A model generated the notes under the pieces. It was not told the DNA's origin and ran no database searches. It saw nothing but the letters and a program-made list of their open reading frames with translations. The position numbers were made by a program, and so were the translations under genes. Shown one piece after another: positions 8,517 through 17,557 of a stretch of 64,000 bases of DNA; the stretch's first letter is position 1; the number at the start of each line of letters is the position of its first letter. The DNA comes from Chloroflexota bacterium (GTDB lineage Bacteria; Chloroflexota; Anaerolineae; UBA4142), in assembly GCA_023381515.1 (NCBI GenBank), contig JAMCQI010000004.1, positions 62,001 to 126,000 on the forward strand, given 5' to 3'.

Positions 8517-10019
8517 TCATGCGGCACCTCCCTCTGCCTTTGCGGCCGCGGCCTGGCTCTTGCGCCAGTTGCGGTAGATCGGATACGCGATCGAGGTGAC
8601 CGTCAAGAGCAGGAGGATGAAGGTGAGCGGCCGTAAGAGAAACGCCGGACCCCACAGCTCCATCGACATATGGAAATTCGTCTCGGCCAACCCGCCCAGG
8701 ACGAGGCTCAGGACCAAGGGCGCGCGCGGATAATCATACTTTTTCATCGCGTAACCGATGATGCTAAAAGCCACCGTGATCCATAGGTCGGCCAAAGTAT
8801 TGTTCGTGAGATAGCTGCCGAGCATGACGAACACGAGAATAAACGGAACGAGGAGCGACGAGCGCAGCACCGTGAGGAGCGTCAAATACTTGGCGACCAG
8901 CAGCAGCGCAGCGGCGCCGATAATGTTCGCGATGATCACGATCCAGAACATCGCCCACACGACATCCAGATTCTGTTTCAGCATGGTCGGTCCGGGCGTC
9001 AGTCCGAGAACCAAAAACGCGCCGAGCAAAATCGCCATCGCCGAGCTTCCGGGAATGCCGAACGCGACCGTCGGCACCAGAGCGCCGGCTTCCTTCGAGT
9101 GGATGGCGGCCGCGGGTGCGATGACTCCCTCGACGTTCCCTTTGCCAAAGGTCTCGGGGTGCTTGGACGATTGCGCGGCATGGCCATACGTCACCCACGC
9201 CGACACTTCGCCGCCCAAGCCGGGCATGACGCCGATGATATAGCCAATGAGACTGGAGCGCAGCACCAACCACCAGTTGCGCAGGGTATCCTTCACCCCA
9301 TCCAGAACGTCGTCCCCGACCTTGGCCTCCCCCTCTACAATCGATCCGCCCTTCAAGACCATCGAGATGCATTCCGAGCCCGCGAACAGCCCGATGACCA
9401 CCGGCACGAGCGAAATGCCGTCAAAGAGAAAGAGCTGCCCGAAGGCAAAACGGACCACGCCCGTCTGCGGATCCATTCCCACAAAGGCCAACATCAGCCC
9501 CAAAGCGCCGACAATCAATCCTTTCAAGAGCGAGTCGCCGCTCACGAGGGAAATAAACGTAATGCCCAGGACCGCGAGCATAAAGAATTCGGATGGCGAA
9601 AAACTCAGAATAAGAGTCCGGACGAACGGCAGGAAAATCGCCATGCCCGCCGCGCCGACGAGTCCGCCAATGACCGAAGCGCTCAAGGCGGCGCCGATCG
9701 CGCGTCCCGCCTTGCCCTGCTGTGCCATCGGAAAACCGTCCAGGCAGTCCGCTGCCGACGGTCCCGTCCCTGGCGCATTGAACAGGATCGAGGACATGGG
9801 ACCGCCGGTCTGGACGACCGCGTGCATCCCCAGTAAAAGGCAAAAGCCCTGGATCGGGTTCATGCCATACGTAAATGGAATGAGCAAGGCAAGCCCCAGG
9901 TTTCCTCCCAGGCCGGGTATAGCCCCGATGATTAATCCGATCGGTATACCCAGCAGCATCAAACCAAAGGCCGGCCAGGAGAGAACCTGAGCTAGTCCAC
10001 TCCCCATTGCCTCTAGCAT
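8517..10019 (-). CDS. tctA: TTT transporter large membrane subunit TctA
   Basis: 500-residue polytopic protein that forms the transport pathway of a TTT system. Family marks are PIGLIIGAIPGLGGNLGLALLIP cut by short gaps near residues 25-47, FNAPGTGPSAADCLDGFPMAQQG near 90, and IPGSSAMAILLGAF near 330 (the second half-repeat of the internally duplicated fold). GAGGAGG stands 6 bases before the ATG. It is complete, so it shows what the deleted tctA at 2323-3592 has lost. Predicted to work with the TctC at 10221-11420 and TctB at 7775-8455. Confidence 0.93.
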   Translation of the reverse strand: MLEAMGSGLAQVLSWPAFGLMLLGIPIGLIIGAIPGLGGNLGLALLIPFTYGMNPIQGFCLLLGMHAVVQTGGPMSSILFNAPGTGPSAADCLDGFPMAQQGKAGRAIGAALSASVIGGLVGAAGMAIFLPFVRTLILSFSPSEFFMLAVLGITFISLVSGDSLLKGLIVGALGLMLAFVGMDPQTGVVRFAFGQLFLFDGISLVPVVIGLFAGSECISMVLKGGSIVEGEAKVGDDVLDGVKDTLRNWWLVLRSSLIGYIIGVMPGLGGEVSAWVTYGHAAQSSKHPETFGKGNVEGVIAPAAAIHSKEAGALVPTVAFGIPGSSAMAILLGAFLVLGLTPGPTMLKQNLDVVWAMFWIVIIANIIGAAALLLVAKYLTLLTVLRSSLLVPFILVFVMLGSYLTNNTLADLWITVAFSIIGYAMKKYDYPRAPLVLSLVLGGLAETNFHMSMELWGPAFLLRPLTFILLLLTVTSIAYPIYRNWRKSQAAAAKAEGGAA

Positions 10020-10111
10020 CCGTGCCTCCTCTCTTCCGGGAGTTCAGAGATATGATGTGACAGCTTTGTCAGCTCCCGTCGTTACGTGCCGTGCGGTGGT
10101 ACGACCCCCTC

Positions 10112-10198
10112 ACCCTACCCTCTCTCCCCTCCGCTGCGCTTCGGGGATCTACGACCCCAATCGAGAAGTTTGGCCGATTAGGGGAGAGGGGGATAGGA
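10112..10198. repeat. long imperfect inverted repeat between tctC and tctA
   Basis: CCTACCCTCTCTCCCCT on the left faces AGGGGAGAGGGGGATAGG on the right, enclosing about 50 bases that hold a second small hairpin (CCCC-GCTGCGCTTC-GGGG). The whole could fold into one branched stem. Placement between tctC and tctA suggests a role in differential expression or mRNA stability, or simply a mobile palindromic repeat unit. Confidence 0.5.
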
Positions 10199-10220
10199 GG
10201 TTGTCTGGCTGGAGGGGTTT

Positions 10221-11420
10221 CTAGCCTCCCGCTGCCGCGCTCAAGATATCTTTGATCTGCGTGAGAACACTGGGCGACACGTTCAACGCGTGCTTGATCA
10301 AGTTGTCCACTTCATCGCCGTACGCCGGATCAACGGGCAGTTGGCCTTTCTTCATGAACGCCACATAATCCGGATCAACCATCGCTTTCTGGAACGCCTC
10401 AATCAACGCCTCGCGCCGTTCCGGCGGAACGCCCGGAGGGGCCGCGACGAGCCGGCCGAGGGAGGCATTCGCCGTCAGGATCGCCACGATGGGTTCGCCG
10501 TCCCCTTTCGCCAGGTCGGATGCCAGGGGGGCATCCAGACCGGGGACCTTTTTCGCGCCAACCTGGAGCAGGATCCGGCCGTCCCCTTCGTCCACAAAGT
10601 GCAATAGGCTGCTGTAGCTTCCGACCGTCCCGTCCACTTCGCCGCGCAGCATTGCCAGGTCGCTGTCGTTCCCCTGGTAGCCCGAGATCATCTTGACCTT
10701 AAAACCGAGCGCTTTCGCCAGCATTTCGGCGTCCGTCTGAGAAGCGCTCGCGACGCCCGCCGAGGAGAGCACGATCGGCTTGGACGACTTGAGCACATCA
10801 TCGAAGTGGACGGGACGACTCTTGGTGCTTACCATCAGGACGCGGTTGTCGCTCGACATTTTAGCGATCCAGGTGAACTTGGTCAGGTCGAACTTCATCC
10901 CTTCTGCGCCGATGAGCTGGCTGTAGATCAAGCCGGTGTTGAACGTCCCGATCGTCAACCCATCCGGCTTGGACGCGTAGGTCTCATTCGCGCCGATAAT
11001 GTGACCCGCGCCGGGGACGTTCTTGATAATGACCGTGCTGCCGGGCAAGTACTTTTGCAGATACGGCGCCACCGCACGAGCATAGGCGTCGTACCCGCCG
11101 CCCGCCTTGGTCGCGACGATGAACGTGACCGTCTTGCCGTTATAGTACCCGAAATCCGGTTTGACGGTCGCGGCCGTGGTCGGCGCTGTCGTCGGCGCGG
11201 TTGTCGCCGCAGGGGCAGATGTCGCCGGAGCTTTGGTTGCCGCGGGCGCCGTCGTCGCTACGGGCGCGGTCGTCGCCACCGGCGCGGTCGTGGGCGGCGC
11301 CGACGTAGGCACGGGCGTCGGGGCCGGCGACCCACAGGCGGTGAGCACCACGACGGCGAGCATCAGCAGGACAAACGCAACTGCGAGTAGAACTGACTTG
11401 CGGTTCCGATGAGCGTTCAC
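10221..11420 (-). CDS. tctC: TTT transporter substrate-binding lipoprotein TctC
   Basis: Extracytoplasmic solute receptor of the Bug/TctC family, 399 residues. A signal peptide with lipobox LTAC (Cys29) is followed by an Ala/Pro/Thr repeat linker of about 60 residues, then the Bug fold: TFIVATKAGGGYDAYAR, YLPGSTVIIKNVPGAGHI and a C-terminal alpha-helical tail. The GTG start at 11420 is preceded by AGGAGGAGG at good spacing; the longer frame starting at 11450 has none. It heads the operon tctC-tctA-tctB-ubiD. Bug proteins bind di- and tricarboxylates and aromatic acids; the ligand here is unknown. Confidence 0.92.
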   Translation of the reverse strand: MNAHRNRKSVLLAVAFVLLMLAVVVLTACGSPAPTPVPTSAPPTTAPVATTAPVATTAPAATKAPATSAPAATTAPTTAPTTAATVKPDFGYYNGKTVTFIVATKAGGGYDAYARAVAPYLQKYLPGSTVIIKNVPGAGHIIGANETYASKPDGLTIGTFNTGLIYSQLIGAEGMKFDLTKFTWIAKMSSDNRVLMVSTKSRPVHFDDVLKSSKPIVLSSAGVASASQTDAEMLAKALGFKVKMISGYQGNDSDLAMLRGEVDGTVGSYSSLLHFVDEGDGRILLQVGAKKVPGLDAPLASDLAKGDGEPIVAILTANASLGRLVAAPPGVPPERREALIEAFQKAMVDPDYVAFMKKGQLPVDPAYGDEVDNLIKHALNVSPSVLTQIKDILSAAAGG

Positions 11421-11500
11421 TTTTCCTCCTCCTGGTTTGATGACCGGCACCGGTCATCGCGTTTTCTCCCGCGACGACCTTACGGGAGAATAGTGGTATA

Positions 11501-12058
11501 CTATTTTGTTGCCTTGTAGTCCGGAGCAGGTTCTACTTGCTCAATCCAGTCCAGGCCGAGCGCCTTGATGATTCGGCTCGACGCCGTGACAAACCGCGCG
11601 GGCGAGTTCGGGTCTGCGTTGAAATGCTGGTGCATCGAGTAGGGGGGGATGTAGACAAAATCGCCTGCCTCCCACTCGAATTTCTTCGGCTCGGCTTCCC
11701 AGTCCCAGACGTACGCGTCCGTGCAGTCGAACTTTAGATCCCAGTGCAGATCGTACCCTTTGCCTTCGAGGACAAAAAAGACCTCTTCGGCCAGATGGCG
11801 GTGCTTGCCCGAGGATCCACCCGGCGGCAAGACCTGCTGGTAAATGTCGAGCGCGCACTCACGCGTGTTCATCTTCTCGTTGACCACGTGCTTGATGCGC
11901 CCTTGCGGCGAGTCCTCCCAGGGCATCTCTTCGGCCTTGACGATCCCCTTCTTGGCCTTGTACTCCTTGCGCCAGTCGGCCGATTCCTTGAGGTGCTCCT
12001 CATAGTACTTGGCTGTCGCGGTTCCCTTCATGGACCGTTTCGCTTCCCCGTAGCTCAT
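11501..12058 (-). CDS. cupin-domain protein
   Basis: 185-residue single-domain cupin. The metal-binding motif 1 is seen as GSSGKHRHLAEEVFFVLEG near residues 90-110, with His, His and Glu ligands, and motif 2 as YSMHQHFNADP near 148. The strand between (GDFVYIPP) is typical. Such proteins may be dioxygenases, isomerases or decarboxylases; I cannot assign a reaction. It shares the unusual HQHFNADP sequence with the neighbouring cupin at 12168-12710, so the two are ancient duplicates and may form a heteromer. Position inside the UbiD/aldolase cluster implies work on the same aromatic or carboxylic substrate. Confidence 0.8.
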   Translation of the reverse strand: MSYGEAKRSMKGTATAKYYEEHLKESADWRKEYKAKKGIVKAEEMPWEDSPQGRIKHVVNEKMNTRECALDIYQQVLPPGGSSGKHRHLAEEVFFVLEGKGYDLHWDLKFDCTDAYVWDWEAEPKKFEWEAGDFVYIPPYSMHQHFNADPNSPARFVTASSRIIKALGLDWIEQVEPAPDYKATK

Positions 12059-12167
12059 CGTCGATTATCCTTTCCTCTGGAATAAAGTGGCAAGGGACTG
12101 GAGACGTGTGACAAGTGATGTGATGCGTAGTCGGGCGCATCCCTTCTGCCCACTGATCTCGCCGCTC

Positions 12168-12710
12168 TCATCCTTCAGGCTGAAAACTCTCAAATCCCTT
12201 CATCGGCTCGGATGGCGGATACACGACATTCTTTTGGAACAACAAGTTAAAGAACAGGAACGTCGGTTTGGCTTTGAACACCAGGATGCGGGCTTCGTGG
12301 TCGGGGTCGGCATTGAAATGCTGGTGCACGCAGGCATTCTCGACAATCGCGGCATCCCCTTCCTCCCAATCGATCCGGACGCCGTCGTGCACATCGTATC
12401 CTTTGCCGGACAGGATGAAAAACACCGCGCTGTTGATGTGCCCATGCCGCTGCCCGTACGAGCCCGGCGCCAGCACGTCAATGTGAGTCTCGATCGCCTG
12501 GGTGACTTGAGTTGCCTGCGGGTTGACTACGTTCTTGCCGAACTTGGTCGGACCGCCCTTCCACTTCATGTCCTTGCTCTTGAATACACGTGGTTGTTCG
12601 AGAAGCGACCGGTAGAGCTCGCCGTACTTGCCGGCCACTTCGCGCACAAAGACACGTTTCTTTTGCCAGCGCTCCCACTTGACATCGCCGGCAGCTTCTT
12701 CAGCTGTCAT
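12168..12710 (-). CDS. cupin-domain protein, paralogue of its neighbour
   Basis: 180-residue cupin. Motif 1 reads GQRHGHINSAVFFILSGKG near residues 85-103; the Glu usually found after the His pair is not obvious (INSAV), so its metal site may differ from the neighbouring cupin. Motif 2 HQHFNADPDHEARI is near residue 130. The N-terminal helical part (WQKKRVFVREV) resembles the start of the other cupin only loosely. Lies 24 bases downstream of the aldolase-like gene in the same orientation. Function unknown; a partner of the other cupin is the simplest guess. Confidence 0.78.
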   Translation of the reverse strand: MTAEEAAGDVKWERWQKKRVFVREVAGKYGELYRSLLEQPRVFKSKDMKWKGGPTKFGKNVVNPQATQVTQAIETHIDVLAPGSYGQRHGHINSAVFFILSGKGYDVHDGVRIDWEEGDAAIVENACVHQHFNADPDHEARILVFKAKPTFLFFNLLFQKNVVYPPSEPMKGFESFQPEG

Positions 12711-12734
12711 TCCTTTTCCTCCTTGTCCTGCTTC

Positions 12735-13481
12735 CTAATCCAATCCGTTTAACCAACCGCTCACGCGTGCCTTTTCACTGTAAAAATCCCACATCTTGTA
12801 CTTGGTGCCACGGCTGCTCACCGGGGCGCCATACGCCTTCATCTCTTCCGGAGACAAGGGGCGCGGCGTCCCGAGACTGCTCGCCCACAGCATCGTACGA
12901 GCATTTTCTTCGAGTGCGACCGCTACGGCAAAAGCCCCTTCGACATCCGTGCTCACCGTCACCGCCCCGTGCGCGCGCAAGAGGACCGCCTGCCGCGGGC
13001 CGAGGGCGCGGGCCACCGCCTCTCCTTGCTCCATCTTGCGAATGAGTCCCGGGTTGTCGAACACGGGCACGCCCTCCGGGCCGAATTCGCTCGCGACGAT
13101 ATAGACGGGCTTGAACGGCGCCCCGGCAATGGTCACCACCGTCGCGTAGTAGGGGTGCAGGTGTGCCACGCTCCCAACGTCCGGACGGGCTTTGTAGACC
13201 GCCAGGTGCAAGGGGGATTCGCTCGGGGGCTCCGCTTCGCCTTCCACCAGATGCCCGTCCTCGTCGATCATCACAACGTCCTTGGCCGTGAGCGCCACCC
13301 GGCTCGAATAACGGGCATTGATCAGAAAACGACTCGGCCCGCCATCGGAGGCGGGACCTGCCCCACGTTCTTCAGCGGGGACCCGGACGCTCACATGCCC
13401 GTTAAAGTCGATCATTCTTTCCATCGCCATCATGCGGACGCAGGTCGCGACCTTGGTCCGCAACTCCATATGACTCAACAT
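12735..13481 (-). CDS. class II aldolase/adducin-family protein
   Basis: 248-residue zinc-dependent lyase family that includes fuculose-phosphate aldolase and hydroxylated-aromatic-acid decarboxylases. Metal ligands are visible as HLHP (near residue 103) and LLRAHGAV (near 169), and DFNGHVSVRVP near residue 25 matches the family's N-terminal FNGNxS-type motif. Lacking a sugar context, a carboxylyase role on a hydroxylated phthalate-like acid is plausible, as known for some members. Two ATG codons (13481 and 13469) are possible starts; GAGGG lies directly before the first and about 11 bases before the second. Confidence 0.82.
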   Translation of the reverse strand: MLSHMELRTKVATCVRMMAMERMIDFNGHVSVRVPAEERGAGPASDGGPSRFLINARYSSRVALTAKDVVMIDEDGHLVEGEAEPPSESPLHLAVYKARPDVGSVAHLHPYYATVVTIAGAPFKPVYIVASEFGPEGVPVFDNPGLIRKMEQGEAVARALGPRQAVLLRAHGAVTVSTDVEGAFAVAVALEENARTMLWASSLGTPRPLSPEEMKAYGAPVSSRGTKYKMWDFYSEKARVSGWLNGLD

Positions 13482-13496
13482 CCCTCAACTCCCACG

Positions 13497-13676
13497 CAAG
13501 TGACAAGTGACGGGTGCCTTGCGCGTGATGCGTGACACGTGACGGCAGGTCCGATTCCCCTGAACCTATCATCGGCGCCACCCAGCCCATCACGCATCAC
13601 GTATCGCGCGCAAGGTCTATTCAATCACCCAATCACCCAATCACCGTGACCTTCACGTGCGTCTCCCAATCACCCG
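13497..13676. repeat. intergenic short-phrase repeats
   Basis: This gap contains CAAGTGACAAGTGACGGG, then an inverted pair (CCTTGCGCGTGATGCGTG and CACGCATCACGTATCGCGCG about 50 bases apart), then CAATCACCCAATCACCCAAT. The same phrases recur in other gaps of this window (12106, 16809, 19165, 19213, 22501, 49957, 50751). No gene is visible. Confidence 0.6.
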
Positions 13677-15269
13677 CTATGCGCGCCTGCGTCGTGCCTT
13701 GAGCTTTTCTCCCGTCTCAAAGTGCCGCCCTTCTACCGCCAGCTTCGCCTCTTCGTCCAGTTCCTCACTCCACTGGCCGAGCGAATAGCCGTACCAGGGG
13801 GGTTCTTCCTTGATCGGTGGGAGACCCAGCTCCTCCCAAATCTCTTTCGCGTGCTCCATGTATTCGCGCTTGGGGAGCGAAATCGGAGGCAGCGGCTCTT
13901 TTTGGATCGCATTGATCAGCATCGCGCTGTCGTTCGCCGGATTGTAGAAACTGATGACGTCCTCCGTCCCCTCTTCGTTGAACTTGAACGGGGGCCCGTG
14001 CCCCTTTTCCATACCTGAAATGATGTGGACATCCAGATGCGGCTTCATCCGGTAGCACATGGCCCACAGGACGGCGTCCGTGTTCGTCGGATCGATATCC
14101 TCGTCCACCGCGACCACGATTTTCCCGACCCCTTGATGGAATGTCGCCGCCTGGTGCAGCGCGCGCCAGACGTCCGTCTCACCCGGTTTGCTCATCTGGA
14201 TCACGATGAATTTGCGCAAGTTCGTCAGCGGCTCGTGCATCACCACGCGCTTGACGCTCTTGATCGAGCAGGTGTAGCGCAAGTGCTCGTAGAACATCGT
14301 TTCGTAACCGGATTTCTTGATTACGCTCGACTCGCTCGGGGTCACCTGCGAAATCCAGGACACCCAGATCGCATCCTTGCGGTGCGTCACCGCGGTCACG
14401 TCCATAAAGGGATTGTACTGGCGTGGGTGCATATAGCCGTGCGATTCCCCGAACGGCCCTTCCGGTTCCAGCCACTCGGTCGAAATCAGGCCCTCAAAGA
14501 CGATTTCGGCATCCGCGGGTACTTCGATATCTACCGTCTTGCACTTGACGAGCGGGATCGGTTGGCGGGCCAGCCCGCCTGCAATCGCCAATTCGTCGAC
14601 TCCGAAAGGCACTTTTTGCACTGCCGCATAGCTCACCACGGGCGGCGCGCCCACCACGAGCGCAGCCTGCAGAGGTTGGCCCTTGGCCTTGGCCTTGTCC
14701 CAGTGAATAATAATGTGCTGCCCCATCATCGGGTAGACACCTATCCGGTCGCGTGCCTTGATATGACCGCGATAATTGCCGACGTTGCGAATGCCCGTCT
14801 CCGGGTCTTTGGTGAACCAGTGCGTGCAAGTGGTGTAGGGTGCATTGTCAAAACCCGGCGTCGAAATCGGGGTGGGGAATTCCTCAAAACCCAGACGCTT
14901 GACGTCGTCGCCCAGGTGTACTTCCTCCTGCACACGTCCCTGTTCTACGATGACTGGCGCGATTGGGTTCCGGAACGCTGTCTGCCACACCTTCTCAATG
15001 CCGTCCACGTCCGTGTCCAGACCGAGCGCGTAGATTTGTGGTGAGCCCGCCAGCGCGCCCACGGTGACAGGGATCTTGTAGTGGCGGCCTTGGGCATCGA
15101 AGACGTCTTCAAACAGCCACGCCTTGCGCTGAGCCTCCGGAATCCCGCCCCGGTACTGCCAGCGCACCAAGGTATGGATCTCCGTCTCCTTTTGGATCGG
15201 CTGTTTCACCCGCAGGAGCAGGCCCTTTTCTTCGAGAAGGGCTAGATGTTGGTGCAAATCACGATACAT
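13677..15269 (-). CDS. UbiD-family decarboxylase, long form
   Basis: 530-residue prFMN-dependent decarboxylase, longer than the two paralogues and clearly of another subfamily. Signs include NVGNYRGHIKARDRIGVYPMMGQHIIIHW in the prFMN region (two conserved pieces), FGVDELAIAGGLARQPIPLVKC, and WLEPEGPFGESHGYMHPRQYNPFMDV with the catalytic acidic residues. C-terminal part has VVAVDEDIDPTNTDAVLWA. The ATG at 15269 has CAGGAG 7 bases upstream. It sits between tctC and the aldolase/cupin genes. Resembles the larger aromatic-acid UbiD group; the exact substrate cannot be read from the sequence. Confidence 0.92.
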   Translation of the reverse strand: MYRDLHQHLALLEEKGLLLRVKQPIQKETEIHTLVRWQYRGGIPEAQRKAWLFEDVFDAQGRHYKIPVTVGALAGSPQIYALGLDTDVDGIEKVWQTAFRNPIAPVIVEQGRVQEEVHLGDDVKRLGFEEFPTPISTPGFDNAPYTTCTHWFTKDPETGIRNVGNYRGHIKARDRIGVYPMMGQHIIIHWDKAKAKGQPLQAALVVGAPPVVSYAAVQKVPFGVDELAIAGGLARQPIPLVKCKTVDIEVPADAEIVFEGLISTEWLEPEGPFGESHGYMHPRQYNPFMDVTAVTHRKDAIWVSWISQVTPSESSVIKKSGYETMFYEHLRYTCSIKSVKRVVMHEPLTNLRKFIVIQMSKPGETDVWRALHQAATFHQGVGKIVVAVDEDIDPTNTDAVLWAMCYRMKPHLDVHIISGMEKGHGPPFKFNEEGTEDVISFYNPANDSAMLINAIQKEPLPPISLPKREYMEHAKEIWEELGLPPIKEEPPWYGYSLGQWSEELDEEAKLAVEGRHFETGEKLKARRRRA

Positions 15270-15313
15270 GCCGTACTCCTGATATAGAATCTGTCAAATG
15301 CTTGTCCAATGTT

Positions 15314-15358
15314 GGAGGTCCGGACCTCCGACGCCTCCAATGCTCGGAGGCCCGGACC
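15314..15358. promoter_or_regulatory. nested palindrome and hairpin between tctC and ubiD
   Basis: GGAGGTCCGGACCTCC (15314-15329) is a perfect 16-base palindrome. Its right half also pairs with a downstream copy, GGTCCGGACCTCCGA versus TCGGAGGCCCGGACC, a 15-bp stem with one mismatch and a 12-base loop. Two exclusive folds are therefore possible. No T-run follows, so an operator or mRNA processing site is as likely as a terminator. Confidence 0.45.
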
Positions 15359-15451
15359 AAACCAGGTCCGCACCTTACGGAATAACTCAGACCCGGATTC
15401 ACAAAAGTTCAAGACGCCCACATGGGCCTATGCTACAGAAGCTGCTTTCTG

Positions 15452-16648
15452 TCACTTGGACGGTTGATACTTGGCCAGCGTGTCTTTCAGCACCTTCTTC
15501 TGGTCCGGCGACAGGTTCATCCCGTCCTTGACCAGTTTGGTCATCTCCGCCGCCGACATGTACAGAACATCCAAGGTTTGCTTCTTGGCCAGTGCCACGG
15601 TCTCGGGGTCTTCCAGTGCCTGCTTGATGACCTTTTCAAGATACGCGGCACGCGTTGGCGACATGCCGGGCGGTCCCGCGAGAGGCCGGCCGAGTTCGCC
15701 GAGCGCGAGCGCGATCTTGATCATCTGCTGACCCTGGGCGTTCACGTTTGGCAGTTCGGTCAGCATCGGTACGCTGGAGGGCAGGCCCGGGTTCTTGGAA
15801 GCCCCGTACTGCAGGATGACTTTCAGATCGCCGCTCTGGATTTGTGGCAGCTTACTCGCATAGCTGCCGGGGGTGGCATCAATTTCGCCGCGGATCGTCG
15901 CAAGGTCCGCTTCTTCCGAAGTGTCGTAACCGGTCACAAGGTCCGCGTTCTTAATTCCCAGGGCGGAAATAATGAGTGCCGCTTCGACAAAATTCGAGCT
16001 TCCGATACCGGGAGCGCCGAATTTGACCTTGTCCGTCGTCGTGCGCATGGCGTCAATCGATTGGTACTTGCCCTTGGCGCCCACGGTAATGACGCGGGGA
16101 TCAGTCGTAATCCGGCCGAGCCAGGTGAACTTGGCCAGATCATATTGCACGCCCGCTGCATCTGTCAATTGCGCCTGCATGACGCCCGCGCCGTTCAGAA
16201 TGCCCATCGTGAGCCCGTTCGGGTCGGCGGCAAAAAGCTGGTTCGTTCCGACGACACTGCCCGCGCCGGGGACATTCTTGACCACAAAGGTCGCGCCGGT
16301 GAGCCTGGACAGAGTCGGAGCAAGCACACGGGCCCACTGATCATACCCGCCGCCGGTCGCGTAGGGGACGATGAAATCGACGGTCTTTCCCTTGTAGAAA
16401 GTCGCTTCTGCCGTAAGGTCCTGCGTGGTAGAAGCAGTTGTGGGGGCCGTCGTCGCAGCAGCCTTGGTCGCCGCGGTGGTGGCAGCGGCCGTCGGCCCTG
16501 TGGCCGGCGCTTTCGTTGGCTGAACGACCGGAGCCGACGTCGGTGGAACGGGCGTTGGCGCCGGGGCCGTGCACGCCGCCAACGCCAGCATCAGCGCTGC
16601 AATGCCGAGAACTAGAACCAGATGAGCAATGCCACTTCGCGAGAGCAT
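15452..16648 (-). CDS. tctC: TTT transporter substrate-binding lipoprotein TctC
   Basis: 398-residue Bug-family receptor. Signal peptide with lipobox LAAC (Cys26), Ala/Pro/Thr linker to about residue 75, then DFIVPYATGGGYDQWARVLAP and VKNVPGAGSVVG of the ligand-binding fold. The ATG at 16648 follows GGAGGAGAAG. It is encoded after tctA and tctB of the second transporter, separated from them by a 370-base repeat-rich gap, and is followed by the long UbiD, so it probably delivers that enzyme's substrate. It is clearly homologous to the TctC at 10221-11420. Confidence 0.92.
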   Translation of the reverse strand: MLSRSGIAHLVLVLGIAALMLALAACTAPAPTPVPPTSAPVVQPTKAPATGPTAAATTAATKAAATTAPTTASTTQDLTAEATFYKGKTVDFIVPYATGGGYDQWARVLAPTLSRLTGATFVVKNVPGAGSVVGTNQLFAADPNGLTMGILNGAGVMQAQLTDAAGVQYDLAKFTWLGRITTDPRVITVGAKGKYQSIDAMRTTTDKVKFGAPGIGSSNFVEAALIISALGIKNADLVTGYDTSEEADLATIRGEIDATPGSYASKLPQIQSGDLKVILQYGASKNPGLPSSVPMLTELPNVNAQGQQMIKIALALGELGRPLAGPPGMSPTRAAYLEKVIKQALEDPETVALAKKQTLDVLYMSAAEMTKLVKDGMNLSPDQKKVLKDTLAKYQPSK

Positions 16649-17020
16649 CTTCTCCTCCTCCATTGGATACGTACAGCTGTTTTACTCTCTAGCCCGTTCT
16701 CTCTACCTCATTCTCTCTAAATCATTCCCAATGCTTGTTCGCCTCGAGCAAGTGTCTTTCGAGTCCGACTCCCTTCAAGTTGCACGTTCCGGTTCAAGGT
16801 AAAGTTTTACGTGTCACCCCTCACGTTTCACGCATTTGCGTCTGTCATTCTGAACGAAGTGTCGAGTGCAGTTCACCCGCAGAATCTCGACAGGCTTCTG
16901 ATGATGCTTGACCACGATCTGGGCCGGTGTCGCGCTCGCATATCCTCTTGGTTTTCTAGCCGGCCGACCGCCAGACCCTTCGTTTCACTCAGGGTGACAA
17001 CCTACCTCTCATTCATTCGC
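16649..17020. repeat. repeat-rich gap with MITE-like element at 16843-16999
   Basis: No gene is visible. At 16690-16735 there is a CT-rich phrase (CTCTCTACCTCATTCTCTCT). At 16809-16840 there is a CACGTTTCACGCA phrase. At 16843 begins TGTCATTCTGAACGAAGTG, and at 16978-16999 lies its degenerate inverse CTTCGTTTCACTCAGGGTGACA; between them is AGAATCTCGACAGGCTTC. This resembles the TGTCATTCTGAG...AGAATCT palindromic elements seen dispersed in many bacterial genomes, which carry no transposase. Confidence 0.55.
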
Positions 17021-17557
17021 CTAGTAACCGATCACCGCCTTCCTCACCGCCACTACCAACACTCCATCGTACAACTGCACCTGGAGCAGCGTAACCATGA
17101 CGACGTACAGAAAAGCCACGAACCCGATAGACACGCCAAGCGAGATGCCCCAGCCCATCCGGGACCGCACTCTCATGTAGAGAAGGGGATACAGGAAAGT
17201 CGTGATCGTAAAGCCCAGGAGATAGATCAGGACAAACGCCAGGAGCACCCAACCGAACGCGATAAGAGAGTCGGACGCCTTTTTCGCTTCCTTGGCGCCA
17301 TCGGCCTCTGCTTTCTTTTTCTTGACCTTGGGCGGCGCCGTAAAATCGAGCACCGTCTGCCAGATGGAGAGCAAGAGACTTGGAACCGCGACCACCAACG
17401 GCATCATGCGCGCCTGAGAGTTGAACCCGAGCGCCATGTACACTATGGCCGCCAGTATCGCCATCACGCAAAGGTCAAAGATCTGGCGGCCCGTGATCCG
17501 GCGCGGCGCTCCTTGAGTCGATTCGCCTGAAAGTTGGGATGGAAGTTGAGCTTTCAT
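17021..17557 (-). CDS. tctB: TTT transporter small membrane subunit TctB
   Basis: 178-residue membrane protein with two helices near residues 25-70, a Lys-rich cytoplasmic loop (KVKKKKAEAD), and two helices near 100-165, the usual TctB topology. Its start ATG overlaps the tctA stop codon (ATGA at 17554-17557), which fixes both the start and the assignment. The open frame extends upstream within tctA but that part is a shadow. Confidence 0.85.
   Translation of the reverse strand: MKAQLPSQLSGESTQGAPRRITGRQIFDLCVMAILAAIVYMALGFNSQARMMPLVVAVPSLLLSIWQTVLDFTAPPKVKKKKAEADGAKEAKKASDSLIAFGWVLLAFVLIYLLGFTITTFLYPLLYMRVRSRMGWGISLGVSIGFVAFLYVVMVTLLQVQLYDGVLVVAVRKAVIGY

Noticed and set aside
8764..9372. 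202-codon minus-strand frame inside tctA
   Set aside because: Arg/Gly/His-rich shadow of the intact tctA frame.
13619..13676. ATCACCC repeats suggesting a CRISPR array or microsatellite
   Set aside because: Units are 8-9 bases without spacers; they belong to the dispersed short-phrase repeats.
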